Assembly: GCA_964405975.1 (NCBI GenBank)
Contig: CAYOPW010000022.1
Span: 1 to 37,055 of the forward strand
Direction: 5' to 3'
DNA from: Hyphomicrobium_A sp964405975
Lineage (GTDB): Bacteria; Pseudomonadota; Alphaproteobacteria; Rhizobiales; Hyphomicrobiaceae
Length of the DNA: 37,055 bases
Shown: one piece after another, positions 17,201-24,310 of the stretch
Layout: each line of letters begins with the position of its first letter
Numbering within the stretch: the stretch's first letter is position 1
Position numbers and translations under genes: made by a program
The notes under the pieces: generated by a model
Told to the model about the DNA's origin: nothing
What the model saw: the letters and a program-made list of their open reading frames with translations, nothing else
Databases searched by the model: none

Positions 17201-17914
17201 TAACTTCGAAAAGTTTGAGCCGGTGCCAGAACCATATTTAAACAGGCGCGCCTCGCGGACCCAAAGGTCCATGATGCCGTTCTCGTTGACGAGGTCGTCT
17301 TCGATTGACTGGATGAAGCATGCGTGCGGCTGCGGGTGCTCGTAGGCGGAATCGGAGACGGTGAGCTCACCTGTTTCGTAATCAACGTAGGTATGGCCTT
17401 GCCCAGGTCCGTCGATGCCGTAGGCCCAATGAAGGCCCGTGTTGAACCATTGCGGGCTGTTGGGTGCGCCCATTTGCATCGCCAGCATGTAGCGGTTTTC
17501 GTCGTAGAAGGCGCGGGCATCTTCTTCGGTGGTGAAATAGCCGCCCTTCAGACCCCAATAGGTCCAGGTTCCAGCAAGACGGTCGAAAACCTGACGCGCA
17601 TCTGTCTCTCCGCTGAATTGCTCAGTCTCTGGAAGTTCTTCAACGGCCCGCTTGTCCGGGACAGAGCGCCATGCCCACGAGGGGATTTGTGTCTCTTCAA
17701 CCTTTTTGAGCCGAGATGCGACGCCTGCCTTGCGGAAGTACTTCTGGGCGAGAATGTCGGCGGCGACTTGGCTCCAGTGCTCAGGCACGGAGAAGCCATC
17801 GAGCCGAAACACGATGGACCCATCAGGGTTCTTTATCTCGCTTGTCGCGCGGCGGAATTTGATTGTCTTGTAGGGCGACTGTCCTGCTTGAGTGAAGCGC
17901 CGCGTGATCTTCAT
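14222..17914 (-). CDS. nrdJ: Class II (B12-dependent) ribonucleotide reductase
   Basis: A 1230-residue adenosylcobalamin-dependent ribonucleotide reductase, making deoxynucleotides with or without oxygen. I start it at ATG 17914 (MKITRRFTQ), the usual family start, with GGGGGT upstream; the open frame extends 84 codons further but that part does not look like protein. Visible motifs include NPQWFNTGLHWAYG, HACFIQSIEDDLVN, the catalytic-loop NPCSEYMFLDDTACNLASLNL, and the PTGTIGLVMDCDTTGIEPDF segment. The C terminus is a zinc-ribbon-like pair, CRECG and CLKCDTCGSTSGCS, providing redox or metal cysteines. nrdR, encoding its likely repressor, is at 28.7 kb. Confidence 0.96.
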   Translation of the reverse strand: MKITRRFTQAGQSPYKTIKFRRATSEIKNPDGSIVFRLDGFSVPEHWSQVAADILAQKYFRKAGVASRLKKVEETQIPSWAWRSVPDKRAVEELPETEQFSGETDARQVFDRLAGTWTYWGLKGGYFTTEEDARAFYDENRYMLAMQMGAPNSPQWFNTGLHWAYGIDGPGQGHTYVDYETGELTVSDSAYEHPQPHACFIQSIEDDLVNENGIMDLWVREARLFKYGSGTGSNFSKLRGAQEKLSGGGRSSGLMSFLKIGDRAAGAIKSGGTTRRAAKMVVVDVDHPDIEEYINWKVKEEQKVAALVTGSKICQKRLKAVMKACVNCEADGNDCFEPAKNPALKRAIKEARRDEVPNNYILRVIQFAKQGFKDIDFETYDTDWDSEAYLTVSGQNSNNSVRVTDDFLNAVEEDKNWDLKSRLTDSPTKTLKARELWDQIGHAAWASADPGIQFHTTINDWHTCPQSGPIRASNPCSEYMFLDDTACNLASLNLTAFRKPDKSFDTDAFEHACRLWTIVLEIAVLMAQFPSRRIAELSYRYRTLGLGFANIGGLLMTSGIPYDSSVGRAICGAISAIMTGVSYATSAEMAGELGPFPGYEPNANDMLRVVRNHRRAAYGQADGYEKLATDPVPLDHAACSDKALIEAATRAWDRAIELGQSHGFRNAQATVVAPTGTIGLVMDCDTTGIEPDFALVKFKKLAGGGYFKIINQAVPEALRTLGYRESEIAEIEAYAVGHGSLRQAPAINSSTLLSKGFDEDALAKIEGGLESAFDIKFVFNKWVLGETFLTEKLGVPAESLNDPAFDLLTHLGFSKQDIEAANEHVCGAMTLEGAPHLKAEHLPIFDCANPCGRKGKRYLSVESHIHMMAAAQPFISGAISKTINMPNDASVEDCKASYMLSWRLALKANALYRDGSKLSQPLNAQVLGDNTDEQEETAEQILADKPMAARSEAVAERIVERIVERVRAQEREKLPNRRKSYTQKATVGGHKVYLHTGEYEDGRLGEIFIDMHKEGAAFRSLMNNFAIAISLGLQYGVPLEEFVEAFTFTRFEPAGLVTGNETIKNATSVLDYIFRELAVSYLGRHDLAHVDPREIVGGTGLGSSDEDTDDELDLEEPARKFVSHGLIRGASMRTPERENTEETSNAVTVMQTEISSAFPKTEGATALKPEAEVVYAHTELSVKGREADRRAEARIRGYEGEACRECGNFTLVRNGTCLKCDTCGSTSGCS

Positions 17915-18523
17915 CGATGACCCCCGTCTCGTCGTATCTGTTTGGTGCGCTTCGACGTCAGACCAGGAGTTAGCGCGCTCGATTTTTTTGCCGGAAACGC
18001 AAACCTCGACGCAGACAAGAACGGACCCTATGCAGCAGGCAAAACTCTCCCAGCGGCGAAAACCGAGTGCTTTCGCCTGTGGCAATTGCGTTTTGTGGAT
18101 TGGGTCGACTGGACCCGCACTTAAAAAATCGCAACTCAGAAGCGCATTGAGCCGTGTAGGGAGCACCCGCGTTGGGCCAAATGCTGCAGTTCAAGTCGCG
18201 CTTACTCAAACTCGCCGATTCGTGGCCATAAGCCAAAGGATTTGTATGTTGCCGATGACACCCATACTAGATGTAGATAGATAACGGAGAATGTGCTAAA
18301 CGACCGTGGATATTGTGCTGATCGCAAGCGCGGGTTAGGCACGGCATTAAGGGAATGCCTACGGTGTGCAAAAACTTGCGCCTGCGACAGCAGAGAAAAG
18401 ACACTATTTCGATTCCGTGCATCAGGTCTGTTGCAGTTTGGCCGCGCTTGGTGCGTACTGGACAGATAAAGCCTCGCAACGTTATGCGGGGCCTGGAATG
18501 AATGGCAAATCGGGGCTCGCGCG
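17915..18523. other. Divergent region between nrdJ and NDUFA12
   Basis: This 609-bp region should contain the nrdJ promoter (minus) and that of the NDUFA12 gene (plus). No gene is supported in it. Features visible by eye are a pair of 12-bp direct repeats at 18286-18319, a hairpin GGCATT/AATGCC near 18344, and an imperfect stem GCCTCGCA/TGCGGGGC just upstream of the NDUFA12 start. No cobalamin riboswitch core could be recognised. Confidence 0.4.
18286..18319 (-). repeat. Two 12-bp direct repeats upstream of nrdJ
   Basis: On the minus strand AGCACAATATCC (18308-18319) and AGCACATTCTCC (18286-18297) match at 10 of 12 positions with starts exactly 22 bp apart, about two helical turns. The first resembles the left half of an NrdR box (ACACAATAT). 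Classical NrdR boxes are spaced about 31 bp, so the assignment is tentative. Confidence 0.3.
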
Positions 18524-18925
18524 ATGAGTTTTTTCCGCGAAATTTTCGCCTGGTGGCACGGCAACACGTGGGGCACACGCCTCACCATCTGGAACCAGGG
18601 CCGTTTCGTGGGCGAAGATGACTTCGGAAATCGCTATTACGAGCAGAAGAAAGGCGTTGGTCCTGCCGGGCGTCCGCGGCGCTGGGTCACTTACACGGGT
18701 CTGGCCGAAGCCTCGAAAGTTCCCCCGGACTGGCACGGCTGGCTGCATTACACAGTCGACCAGCCGCCGACCGAAGAAAACTACTTGGCACGGCCCTGGC
18801 AAAAGCCCCACCTCATGAATCTGACTGGTACGCCGGAGGCTTACCGTCCGCCCGGCTCCATTTTGACTCATAATGCACGCCCCAAGGCGACCGGCGATTA
18901 TGAGCCTTGGCGGCCGGAGTCGTGA
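18524..18925 (+). CDS. Complex I subunit NDUFA12 family protein
   Basis: The 133-residue protein is the bacterial homologue of the mitochondrial NDUFA12 (B17.2) accessory subunit of NADH:ubiquinone oxidoreductase, found in alphaproteobacterial complex I. The family pattern is clear: GTRLTIWNQGRFVGEDDFGNRYYE, PRRWVTYTG, PPDWHGWLHYTVDQPPTE and a C terminus YEPWRPES. It acts on the cytoplasmic side of the membrane, on the peripheral arm. The ATG is preceded by a G-rich stretch 8 nt upstream. It is followed after 94 bp by the DUF2155 gene, a neighbourhood I associate with alphaproteobacteria. Confidence 0.93.
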   Translation: MSFFREIFAWWHGNTWGTRLTIWNQGRFVGEDDFGNRYYEQKKGVGPAGRPRRWVTYTGLAEASKVPPDWHGWLHYTVDQPPTEENYLARPWQKPHLMNLTGTPEAYRPPGSILTHNARPKATGDYEPWRPES

Positions 18926-19019
18926 GTCTTGTACCAATTTGGGTCCAACTTCGGCCCAACTCTGCGCCCAGTGAGGCTCAAGAGGCTGGCACGCATCAAC
19001 GGATCGCCCGAAGAGCCCT

Positions 19020-19523
19020 ATGAACCGCAATTTGAGGATTCCGGTCTGGCGACTTGTCCTGCTGGCGATGGTAGGCGCGGCGACGGGCTTAGTGGCCGCC
19101 TCAGGTGTGCACGCTGAGCGCATGGAAAACGGCGTTGCCGTATTTTCCGCCCTCGACAAGGTCACCGCGCGCATTTCCCGCTTCGAAGTGCCCCTCAATG
19201 AGACGGTGAAATTCGGCGCACTGAAGGTAACGCCGCGCGTTTGCTTTTCCCGCCCACCTACCGAGCCGCCGAAGACCACCTCGTTTGTCGAAGTCGACGA
19301 GATACTGCTCGATGGCGACGAGAAACGCATCTTCACCGGTTGGATGTTTGCCGAGAGCCCCGGCCTCAATGCGGTAGAGCACCCGGTATTCGATGTGTGG
19401 CTCACTGATTGCCAGAAGCCCAAAGGGTCCATTGCGCAGCAGCGGACGCCGGGCGCCGAAGGCGCACCACCTGCGGCTATCGGCGAGCCTTTTGCGCCAG
19501 CACGCCGCCGGGTTCGCCGCTAA
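19020..19523 (+). CDS. DUF2155 domain secreted protein
   Basis: The 167-residue product has an N-terminal signal peptide (hydrophobic to about 28, cleavage plausible after VHA) and the DUF2155 core: ALDKVTARISRFEVPLNE, FGALKVTPRVCFSRPPTEPP, FVEVDEI and IFTGWMFAESPGLNAVEHPVFDVWLTDC. Two conserved cysteines may form a disulfide in the periplasm. The C-terminal ~35 residues are proline- and arginine-rich. The family is largely confined to alphaproteobacteria and has no established function. It follows the NDUFA12 gene and is probably in the same operon. Confidence 0.88.
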   Translation: MNRNLRIPVWRLVLLAMVGAATGLVAASGVHAERMENGVAVFSALDKVTARISRFEVPLNETVKFGALKVTPRVCFSRPPTEPPKTTSFVEVDEILLDGDEKRIFTGWMFAESPGLNAVEHPVFDVWLTDCQKPKGSIAQQRTPGAEGAPPAAIGEPFAPARRRVRR

Positions 19524-19589
19524 GTCCGTACAGTTCGCAAGGAGCCGCACGGCACTTGCTATGGGCCGGTAACTACGCGCGCTCATCGC

Positions 19590-19618
19590 TTGATGAGCTA
19601 CCGGGAAAGCGATATATA
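19590..19618 (+). promoter_or_regulatory. Candidate sigma-70 promoter of a small RNA
   Basis: TTGATG (19590-19595), a 17-bp spacer and TATATA (19613-19618) make one of the best sigma-70-like promoters in the window. It lies between the convergent DUF2155 gene and hemB, where no protein gene starts downstream, and points into the terminator-ended stem at 19629-19699. The predicted transcript start is near 19625. Confidence 0.5.
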
Positions 19619-19624
19619 GAGGCT

Positions 19625-19699
19625 AGGTGAGGCCGGTCGGCGTTTTGCATGGGCAATTGCCACGCTCTTGTGTGAAGCGTCCCGGCCTCCATCTTTTTT
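19625..19699 (+). ncRNA. Candidate small RNA, about 75 nt
   Basis: Downstream of the promoter, GAGGCCGG (19629-19636) and CCGGCCTC (19682-19689) form a perfect 8-bp closing stem around a 45-nt interior, followed by CATC and six T (19694-19699), the pattern of an intrinsic terminator. Inside, two small hairpins are possible: TTGC/GCAA (19645-19648/19653-19656) and ACGCT/AGCGT (19662-19666/19676-19680), and an alternative pairing GCGT/ACGC (19640-19643/19662-19665) competes with the second. It could instead be an elaborate terminator of the DUF2155 transcript. No match to a named RNA family is recognised. Confidence 0.45.
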
Positions 19700-19705
19700 C
19701 AGATT

Positions 19706-20797
19706 TCAGCTTTTTATTTTCAGCAGTGCAGCGGCTCGAGGGGCAAAGTAGGTCAGCACGCCAGCTGCGCCGGCGCGCTTAAATCCAAGCAAGCTCTCGA
19801 TTATTGCCGCATCGGCGTCGAACCAGCCTTCTTTGGCTGCTGCCTGAAGCATCGCATATTCGCCCGAGACCTGATAGGCAAAGGTGGGAACGCGATATGT
19901 TTCGGCAATGCGCGCTATGATGTCGAGGTAAGGCATCCCAGGCTTTACGATGACCATGTCGGCGCCTTCGGCGATATCGAGCGCGACTTCACGCAGCGCT
20001 TCGTCGGAATTCGCCGCATCCATTTGATAGGTATGCTTCTCGCCGCGCAGTTTTGATGTAGCAAGCGTGACCGACGACCCCACGGCATCGCGAAACGGTC
20101 CGTAGAACGCGGAAGCGTACTTGGCCGCATAGGCCATGATCTGCGTGCCGGAATATCCTTCCGCTTCCAGCGCCGCTCGAATGGCGCCGACTCGACCGTC
20201 CATCATGTCGGATGGGGCCAGGATGTCCGCGCCGGCTTCCGCCTGTATGAGCGATTGGCGCACGAGCGCTTCGAGTGTCTCATCATTGGCAACTTCGTCG
20301 CCACGAACCAGACCATCATGGCCGTGACTGGTGTAGGGATCGAGAGCGACGTCAAGGATGACGCCGATATCGAGCCCCTCCGCTTTAACGGCGCGCGTGG
20401 CCCGGCACACGAGGTTTTCGGGATTGAACGCCTCGCGCGCATCGTCGCTTCGCCGCCGTGGTTCTGTGTTGGGAAACAATGCGATCGCGGGAATGTTCAG
20501 TGCAGTCGCTTCATAGGCAGTCGCCACGACATTATCAATCGACAGGCGCTCCACGCCTGGCATTGACGCGACCGGAACGCGCTTGTTCTCGCCCTCGACG
20601 ACGAACAATGGCCAGATCAGATCATCAACTCTCAAAGAGTGCTCAGCAACAAGCCGGCGAGTCCAGTTGCTGCGTCGATTGCGGCGCATGCGCACGTTCG
20701 GAAAGGCTCCCGGTGTCGGAGCCGGGTTCCCTTGGTGCGAAGCTGCGCCGCGTCCGCTTGCCGGTTGTAACATTTGCGCTGGGTTGCGCGGTTTCAT
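19706..20797 (-). CDS. hemB: Delta-aminolevulinic acid dehydratase
   Basis: The 363-residue HemB (porphobilinogen synthase) condenses two 5-aminolevulinates to porphobilinogen in heme, B12 and siroheme synthesis. The two active-site lysines are K226 (AYAAKYASAFYGPFRDA) and K285 (VIVKPGMPYLD). The metal site reads DVALDPYTSHGHDG (149-162), with aspartates where zinc enzymes have cysteines, so it is the magnesium-dependent type. The N-terminal ~35 residues before NVRMRRNRR are a variable arm. It lies 92 bp downstream of the extensin-like gene on the same strand; hemA, which makes its substrate, is 5 kb away. Confidence 0.95.
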   Translation of the reverse strand: MKPRNPAQMLQPASGRGAASHQGNPAPTPGAFPNVRMRRNRRSNWTRRLVAEHSLRVDDLIWPLFVVEGENKRVPVASMPGVERLSIDNVVATAYEATALNIPAIALFPNTEPRRRSDDAREAFNPENLVCRATRAVKAEGLDIGVILDVALDPYTSHGHDGLVRGDEVANDETLEALVRQSLIQAEAGADILAPSDMMDGRVGAIRAALEAEGYSGTQIMAYAAKYASAFYGPFRDAVGSSVTLATSKLRGEKHTYQMDAANSDEALREVALDIAEGADMVIVKPGMPYLDIIARIAETYRVPTFAYQVSGEYAMLQAAAKEGWFDADAAIIESLLGFKRAGAAGVLTYFAPRAAALLKIKS

Positions 20798-20889
20798 GAC
20801 TCTAGAATTCCACGATCGAATGCTCCCTTACACTCGCCGGAACCGTAGGCATTTGGCAAGGGCTGCATGTTGCACGTCGGCTAACAGGG

Positions 20890-22011
20890 TTAGTCGCAGA
20901 TCTTTTTGTATTTCCGCTTCGCCATGTCGACGTGGAAATGGTTGCGGTGCGCGTTGTTGGCCTCCGGACCCAGGCTCGTGCCGAAGATGCGGCAGGCCGC
21001 GGCATGGGCGGCACGCAAGAATTTCGCCTTATCAGTGGATGCCCGCCCGGCTTGCTCTTGCATACTCAAAGCCGCGATCTTAGCCGCTCGCTCAGCTTTA
21101 CGCGCCATGATGGGATCTTCCGGCCCGGCAATCCGGGCAGCCGCCAATTTGTACGTGGCGCCAGGCAGTTTCCCCGTCTTAGCTATTGTGTCGCTTTTCA
21201 CTGCCGTTTGGTCGATGGCGACCTGCGCTTCGGATTTGCGTTGAGCCTTTGCCGCGGCTGCTTCGGCGGCGATGTCGCGCCGCGTTAATCCCCAGTCGTC
21301 CAGCAAGTATGTAGTCTGGCCGTTGGCGGTAACGAAACCGCGGATATCAAGCGCATTGGCGAAGGCGTGCTCACTAAACCTTTTACTGACGCGGCCGAAA
21401 GATTTCCGGCACGAATAGTCGCTCATGACCTCGACCTTGATGATTCTGGTGCCGAGATGCTTCTTGGCGAGTGGTTGCACACGTTTGGTGATCCAGGTGT
21501 CGAGTGCTGCGACCATTTCACAATTGACGAGTGCCGGCGGCTGAAACGCAACCTGCGTCTTCTTACCCAGACTGACGAGACGGACAGGCGCCGGCGTGCC
21601 GCACTCTCGCTCCTTGAGCGGCGCTTGGGGAATGACGACCGCATTGACCTTTTTTAGCAGCAGGGCGCAGCGGGATTTCGCAGCGGCAATTTCGTTTGGC
21701 TGCCAGGCATCCGGCGCGGGCTCTGCACCGCCGGCGGCTTTGCTTTTGCCATCAGGCTTGGCCGGCGCGCTATTGCGCGTTTTGCGCATAGGCAGTGGGG
21801 GTATGAGGTCGGGCTTCGAGGGTGCCCCCTGTGCAGCCGCCGTGGAGCGCTGGGCGCCGCCGCGCTGCTGCGGCGTCTTACCGGTCACGCTGGCAGCGAC
21901 CGTTGACCAGATCGCAATTGCTTCGTCGATCGGATCTGCAATGGCGCTATGCGGACCTGCACAGCAAATTGCACCAAGTAAGATTGCAAGCCCCGCCCCC
22001 AATCGCGGCAT
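20890..22011 (-). CDS. Extensin-like C-terminal domain protein
   Basis: A 373-residue exported protein (signal peptide to about 25; ATG preceded by GGGGAGG) with the extensin-like family domain, related in fold to LAS D-Ala-D-Ala peptidases and probably acting on peptidoglycan. Metal-ligand candidates are H215 and D222 in SEHAFANALDI and the HRNHFHVDM motif (H358, H360). Cysteines C137, C164, C201 and C340 match family positions. A low-complexity Pro/Ala/Lys linker covers about 45-105. Unusually, about 90 mostly charged, alanine-rich residues (roughly 241-330) lie between the DI strand and the FLRAAHAAAC helix, where family members are normally short. Confidence 0.85.
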   Translation of the reverse strand: MPRLGAGLAILLGAICCAGPHSAIADPIDEAIAIWSTVAASVTGKTPQQRGGAQRSTAAAQGAPSKPDLIPPLPMRKTRNSAPAKPDGKSKAAGGAEPAPDAWQPNEIAAAKSRCALLLKKVNAVVIPQAPLKERECGTPAPVRLVSLGKKTQVAFQPPALVNCEMVAALDTWITKRVQPLAKKHLGTRIIKVEVMSDYSCRKSFGRVSKRFSEHAFANALDIRGFVTANGQTTYLLDDWGLTRRDIAAEAAAAKAQRKSEAQVAIDQTAVKSDTIAKTGKLPGATYKLAAARIAGPEDPIMARKAERAAKIAALSMQEQAGRASTDKAKFLRAAHAAACRIFGTSLGPEANNAHRNHFHVDMAKRKYKKICD

Positions 22012-22095
22012 CGTTCGCGCCTCCCCTATCGTAGCTGCGTGTTATAGTTTCAGACCTGATTGAGGCGCTGTAGCGGCCGAACCGCGTAAGTGAGT

Positions 22096-22123
22096 TTGAT
22101 CACGACGTGCCCCGGTGTATAGC
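22096..22123 (+). promoter_or_regulatory. Candidate promoter of the hydrolase gene
   Basis: TTGATC (22096-22101) and TATAGC (22118-22123) are separated by 16 bp, about 58 bp upstream of the GTG start at 22181. It lies in the 169-bp divergent gap with the extensin-like gene. Confidence 0.35.
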
Positions 22124-22180
22124 TCCAAATCTGCCTAGTTCATGGATTGAGCAAGCCGCGGGCCGCGCCAGGGAGATGCT

Positions 22181-23296
22181 GTGCAACACGACGTCGAAAG
22201 CGCAACGAAGCAGGAAAGCGAGGCGGACGGCGAACTCACTATCGATCCGCAGGGCTCGTTGGCAATCATTACGCTCAATCGCCCTCGCGCACTGAATGCT
22301 CTGAACATGGCGATGCGCGCGAAACTCACCGACGCGTTCCCGCGCTTTGCGCGCGATCCCCAGATCTACGCGACGGTCATTCAGTCAGCGCACCCCAAAA
22401 TTTTTTCGTCCGGCGGCGACGTGCGCGAACTGATCACGTGGAAGCGCGAGCGGCCCGAGCAAGCGCGACGCGCATTCGCGGATGAGTACCGTCTCAACTG
22501 GCTGCACGAGTGCTTTTCCAAACCGACCATTTCGCTCATTAATGGTCCGGTGATGGGCTCAGGCGTTGGCATCACGGCGTATGGAACGCATCGCGTGGCA
22601 GGCGAGGGCTACCGGTTTGCCATGCCTGAGACGGCGATCGGCTTGTTCCCCGACGTTGGAACCGCTTATACGCTCGCGCGCCTCCCCAATGAGATTGGTA
22701 TGTATCTGGGCCTGACGGGCCGCGCTATTGGCGCGGCGGATGCTTACGCCGCGGGGCTTTTGACGCACTGCATCCCATCGGCACGCTTTGAAGAGATCAA
22801 GACCGCACTCATCGATACGTGGCCAGTCGATCCTCTGCTCGACGAGCGACATATGGATCCTGGACCACGCGAGCTGGAGCCCTATACGAGCCGCATTACC
22901 CACTGTTTCTCCGCCCCAACCGTGGAAGAGATCATTGACCGGCTTGGTGCCGTGCCGGGCAAGGATGGCGAATGGGCGCAAGCCGTGCTTGCCGATCTTA
23001 AAAACCGTTCACCGTTATCGCTCAAGATAACGCACCGGCATATTCGTGCTGCGGGTGATCTCGACCTTCGCCAGACTCTCGAAACCGACTACCGGCTCGC
23101 TTGCCGTTGTCTTGACGGTCACGATTTTGAGGAAGGCGTACGCGCCGCATTGATCGACAAGGATGGTGCGCCGCGGTGGAAGCCCGATCGGCTTGAAGAA
23201 GTAACTTCAGCTATGGTTGATGAAGTCTTTGCGCCGATGGGTGACGATGAGCTCATCTTACAGCTGCGTGAAGAGATGCAAGCCGCACGCGTGTAA
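22181..23296 (+). CDS. 3-hydroxyisobutyryl-CoA hydrolase-type crotonase
   Basis: The 371-residue protein is an enoyl-CoA hydratase/isomerase superfamily member of the HIBCH subtype, which removes CoA from 3-hydroxyisobutyryl-CoA in valine breakdown. LNRPRALNALN is at 32-42, the oxyanion-hole segment FSSGGD at 75-80, GPVMGSGVG at 122-130, and the family's acidic pair E150 and D158 in PETAIGLFPDVG has the same 8-residue spacing as in human HIBCH. Length (about 350-370) also fits HIBCH rather than the ~260-residue hydratases. The start is GTG with GGGAG 5 nt upstream. No other valine-pathway genes are nearby, so a related acyl-CoA substrate is possible. Confidence 0.85.
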   Translation: MQHDVESATKQESEADGELTIDPQGSLAIITLNRPRALNALNMAMRAKLTDAFPRFARDPQIYATVIQSAHPKIFSSGGDVRELITWKRERPEQARRAFADEYRLNWLHECFSKPTISLINGPVMGSGVGITAYGTHRVAGEGYRFAMPETAIGLFPDVGTAYTLARLPNEIGMYLGLTGRAIGAADAYAAGLLTHCIPSARFEEIKTALIDTWPVDPLLDERHMDPGPRELEPYTSRITHCFSAPTVEEIIDRLGAVPGKDGEWAQAVLADLKNRSPLSLKITHRHIRAAGDLDLRQTLETDYRLACRCLDGHDFEEGVRAALIDKDGAPRWKPDRLEEVTSAMVDEVFAPMGDDELILQLREEMQAARV

Positions 23297-23446
23297 ACTT
23301 TAATCGAAACGTGTGGGCGGCAGGTGGCTGAAATGGCCGAATGCATCGCTGAGTATTAATGAAACCTTCTGGAACACCCCCACTACTATTCTTTTACTAT
23401 GTGTATTTAGGTAACTTTTAGCTTCATGCCTTATCCATCTAGGCAA

Positions 23447-23461
23447 CCCGGAACAACCGGG
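23447..23461. promoter_or_regulatory. Inverted repeat upstream of ldtR
   Basis: CCCGG-AACAA-CCGGG is a perfect 5-bp inverted repeat ending 25 bp before the ldtR start. It follows an AT-rich stretch (about 23356-23440) that probably contains the promoter. It could be an operator, for instance for autoregulation, or a leader hairpin. Confidence 0.3.
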
Positions 23462-23486
23462 ATGCGTCAAACAGGATGAGGCTATT

Positions 23487-23996
23487 ATGAGTGTTGCGCT
23501 CGAAGTGGCGCGCGAGTACGCGCCAGCTCAGGATCAATCCATCGACTCTGAATACATGCAGTCCTTGCGGCTGATTGAGCGGCTGCACCGGCTGCTGCTC
23601 GATGTCATTAAAGACGAGTTCGATCGCAATGGGGGCGAGGACCTCAATAGCGTTCAGGCTCTGCTCCTTTACAATATCGGCGAAAGCGAACTCACGGCTG
23701 GCGAGTTGAAGACGCGCGGTTACTATCTCGGTTCGAATGTCTCATACAACCTGAAGAAGCTCGTCGACATGGGCTACCTTCACTACAAGCGTTCCGAGAC
23801 CGACCGGCGCAGCGTGCGTGTCAGCCTGACGGAGAAGGGCAAAGGTGCATGCGAGGTCGTGAAGAGCCTTTATGAGCGTCAGTTGGGTTCGGTAGAAACC
23901 GTTGGCGAAGTGTCTCAAGAGGACTTCAGCCGACTCAACAAGGCCCTGTTTAGGCTGGAACGTTTCTGGTCTGATCAGATCCGCTACCGGCTGTAG
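23487..23996 (+). CDS. ldtR: MarR-family transcriptional regulator LdtR
   Basis: The 169-residue winged-helix protein matches LdtR: EYMQSLRLIERLHRLLLDVIKDEF, then LNSVQALLLYNIGESELTAGEL, the recognition region RGYYLGSNVSYNLKKLVDMGYL and the wing YKRSETDRRSVRVSLTEKG. LdtR was described in Liberibacter as a regulator of an L,D-transpeptidase gene and of stress tolerance, and here too the next gene on the strand encodes an L,D-transpeptidase, which supports the name. An intrinsic terminator separates the two genes, so they are probably transcribed separately. It likely binds DNA as a dimer; targets beyond the neighbour are inference. Confidence 0.88.
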   Translation: MSVALEVAREYAPAQDQSIDSEYMQSLRLIERLHRLLLDVIKDEFDRNGGEDLNSVQALLLYNIGESELTAGELKTRGYYLGSNVSYNLKKLVDMGYLHYKRSETDRRSVRVSLTEKGKGACEVVKSLYERQLGSVETVGEVSQEDFSRLNKALFRLERFWSDQIRYRL

Positions 23997-24025
23997 AGCC
24001 TGGCTCATCAGTTAAGAGGGGACTT

Positions 24026-24058
24026 GGGGCCGCGGCGTTCGCTGCGGCCCCTTCGTTT
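24026..24058 (+). terminator. Intrinsic terminator after ldtR
   Basis: GGGGCCGC (24026-24033) and GCGGCCCC (24044-24051) form a perfect 8-bp GC stem with a 10-nt loop, followed by TTCGTTTTG. It lies 30 bp after the ldtR stop, a well-formed terminator. Confidence 0.8.
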
Positions 24059-24310
24059 TGCTCGATTTGTGGCCCTTGGGCACCAGCTAAACAGAGAGGG
24101 CGTACGACGGCGCGCCTTTGCCTTTTCTTCGCAGCCGGAATGGCTAATTCTGCGCACCGATTGCCCTATGGGAGAATCGCAAGCACGGCGTGTGCCCTGG
24201 GGAGCGCACACGGACATCGCGCGGCCAACGTTCAAGTGCTGACTGAGAGACGTGCTGCAAGACTGCTTACAAGCGCGTGTACAGTCTGGAGCGGCAATGG
24301 GGGGAACGCT

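Noticed and set aside
17915..18166. N-terminal extension of nrdJ and a possible cobalamin riboswitch in the same stretch
   Set aside because: The extension does not resemble the enzyme family, whose members start at MKITRRF. A GCCACAG resembling a B12 box is present, but the other conserved segments of the riboswitch core are absent.
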